Shown in pieces: positions 63,341-64,000 of a stretch of 64,000 nt of DNA. Source of the stretch: Skeletonema tropicum (lineage: Eukaryota; Bacillariophyta; Thalassiosirophyceae; Thalassiosirales; Thalassiosiraceae). The DNA lies in assembly GCA_037178625.1 (NCBI GenBank), contig CM074135.1:1242001-1306000 (forward strand). Direction: 5' to 3'. The position numbers were made by a program, and so were the translations under genes. The notes beneath the pieces are model-generated. The model was not told where the DNA came from. It saw only the letters and a program-made list of their open reading frames with translations, and made no database searches. The stretch's first letter is position 1. Every line of letters starts with the position of its first letter.

Positions 63341-64000
63341 CAGCACTCAGCACAAAGCACCGCAATGGCTGTGTCACCTGAGCGACGGCGAGGCTCTATT
63401 ATGTTGTGAGATCCGGTCCAAATTATGCACGTATTTTGCCACCGCAAAAGAACGTGATGCGAAGGGATTGGTGTCGCCAGCCTTTCGCCTTAGAGCCTTA
63501 GCTTCCTATGTGTAATAAGGTGCCGACAATAGCTTGGCTAGCGAGCTTTGTTCATTTCCGATCCTAGTGTCTAACGAGTGTTGGCCAGCTGTGCGTGTGC
63601 CCAGTGCCCTATAGTCCCGCTTGCCTTCCGTCTTGTTATATACTGACGTAGTGTATCAGCCTGTATCAGCGATGTTAGGCGATTTACATAGGAATATGTT
63701 ACATAATGTTGAAGGGCTTCACCTTGTAGCTTGCTACTACTAAAGACTACAAAGCACAGTTGTGGCAATGGTTGTGGTGATGGACAGGCAAGCGGGTGTC
63801 CGGACTCTATCCCCACTTTTCCGTCATCCCCTGGTCTGAGCGAGCTTGCTTGCTGCCGCCCTGCCATTCTCTTTTGGTTGTTCGTGCAACCAATGCATTC
63901 ATTGCATCGTGTGGGTTTTTCGCATCGGTTGTCTAGATAGTTTTAAGCGTAAACCCATGCTAGTGCTAGAGAATCTACCGCTGCGCCATGGGGCCAGCGG
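63341..64000. other. Gene-free end of window
   Basis: No gene is supported. At the very end the minus strand contains TGGCGCAGCGGTAGA (near 63990-63976), which fits a tRNA-type A box at 11 of 12 positions. A B-box match and a cloverleaf were not found, so it is noted only as a possible tRNA-derived fragment. Confidence 0.4.

Overview
The window looks like nuclear DNA of a diatom, or at least of a photosynthetic stramenopile. Genes sit close together on both strands. Introns are few and mostly short GT-AG introns of about 52-107 nt, plus one of 511 nt. Several N-termini carry a diatom plastid presequence motif (signal peptide followed by ASAFAP-like residues with a Phe). The protein set mixes eukaryotic housekeeping genes (RAD51, AFG2/Drg1, CLPTM1, sterol methyltransferase, adenylate kinase) with bacterial-type signalling modules. 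No species is asserted.

Layout. 1-3.3 kb: a decayed transposon with a Tc1/mariner-type DDE transposase and a convergent Cys-rich ORF, both broken only by TGA codons. 3.3-8.1 kb: a nine-exon pseudokinase/AAA_16/TPR-like signalling protein. 8.1-15.6 kb: an ER FKBP with four EF-hands, a gene of unknown function (9337-10502), a membrane protein, a degenerate stretch and a secretory-pathway short-chain dehydrogenase (SDR). 15.6-17.8 kb: a foldback repeat and a G-run minisatellite. 17.8-27.1 kb: an ABC-F ATPase, a large extracellular Ig-like/DNRLRE protein, an identical 1,135-bp tandem duplication of its 3' end, a MITE-like inverted repeat and a second SDR. 27.2-40.8 kb: a possible Crypton-like N-terminal domain gene, CLPTM1, RAD51, a Rieske oxygenase of the PAO/TIC55 type, a CRAL-TRIO protein, adenylate kinase, a tetraspanin-like gene and a Cys-rich secreted protein. 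40.9-44.7 kb: a complete hAT transposon with perfect 18-bp TIRs and an 8-bp target duplication. 45.2-49.4 kb: a plastid-type Mpv17/PMP22 protein, a secreted beta-trefoil lectin and sterol C-24 methyltransferase. 49.7-52.2 kb: a ~184-bp satellite array with a fragment of the tetraspanin gene at its edge. 52.7-64 kb: a plastid-type protein of unknown function, an acidic membrane protein with a UIM, an AFG2/Drg1-type AAA ATPase and a hybrid histidine kinase with PAS, REC and Hpt domains.

No operon-like pathway cluster is seen. The strongest unusual signals are: (1) the complete hAT element in a palindromic site upstream of a secreted-protein gene; (2) a duplicated gene pair with reciprocal decay at 10.4 kb and 14.4 kb; (3) an exact tandem duplication of a gene 3' end whose breakpoint lies inside a MITE; (4) three possible CGA-to-TGA breaks in two adjacent transposon ORFs; (5) a pseudokinase fused to a STAND-type ATPase but lacking the usual GAF and histidine kinase tail; and (6) FG-like repeats at the N-terminus of AFG2. 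Intron models were made by eye from GT/AG positions, reading phase and protein-family continuity.
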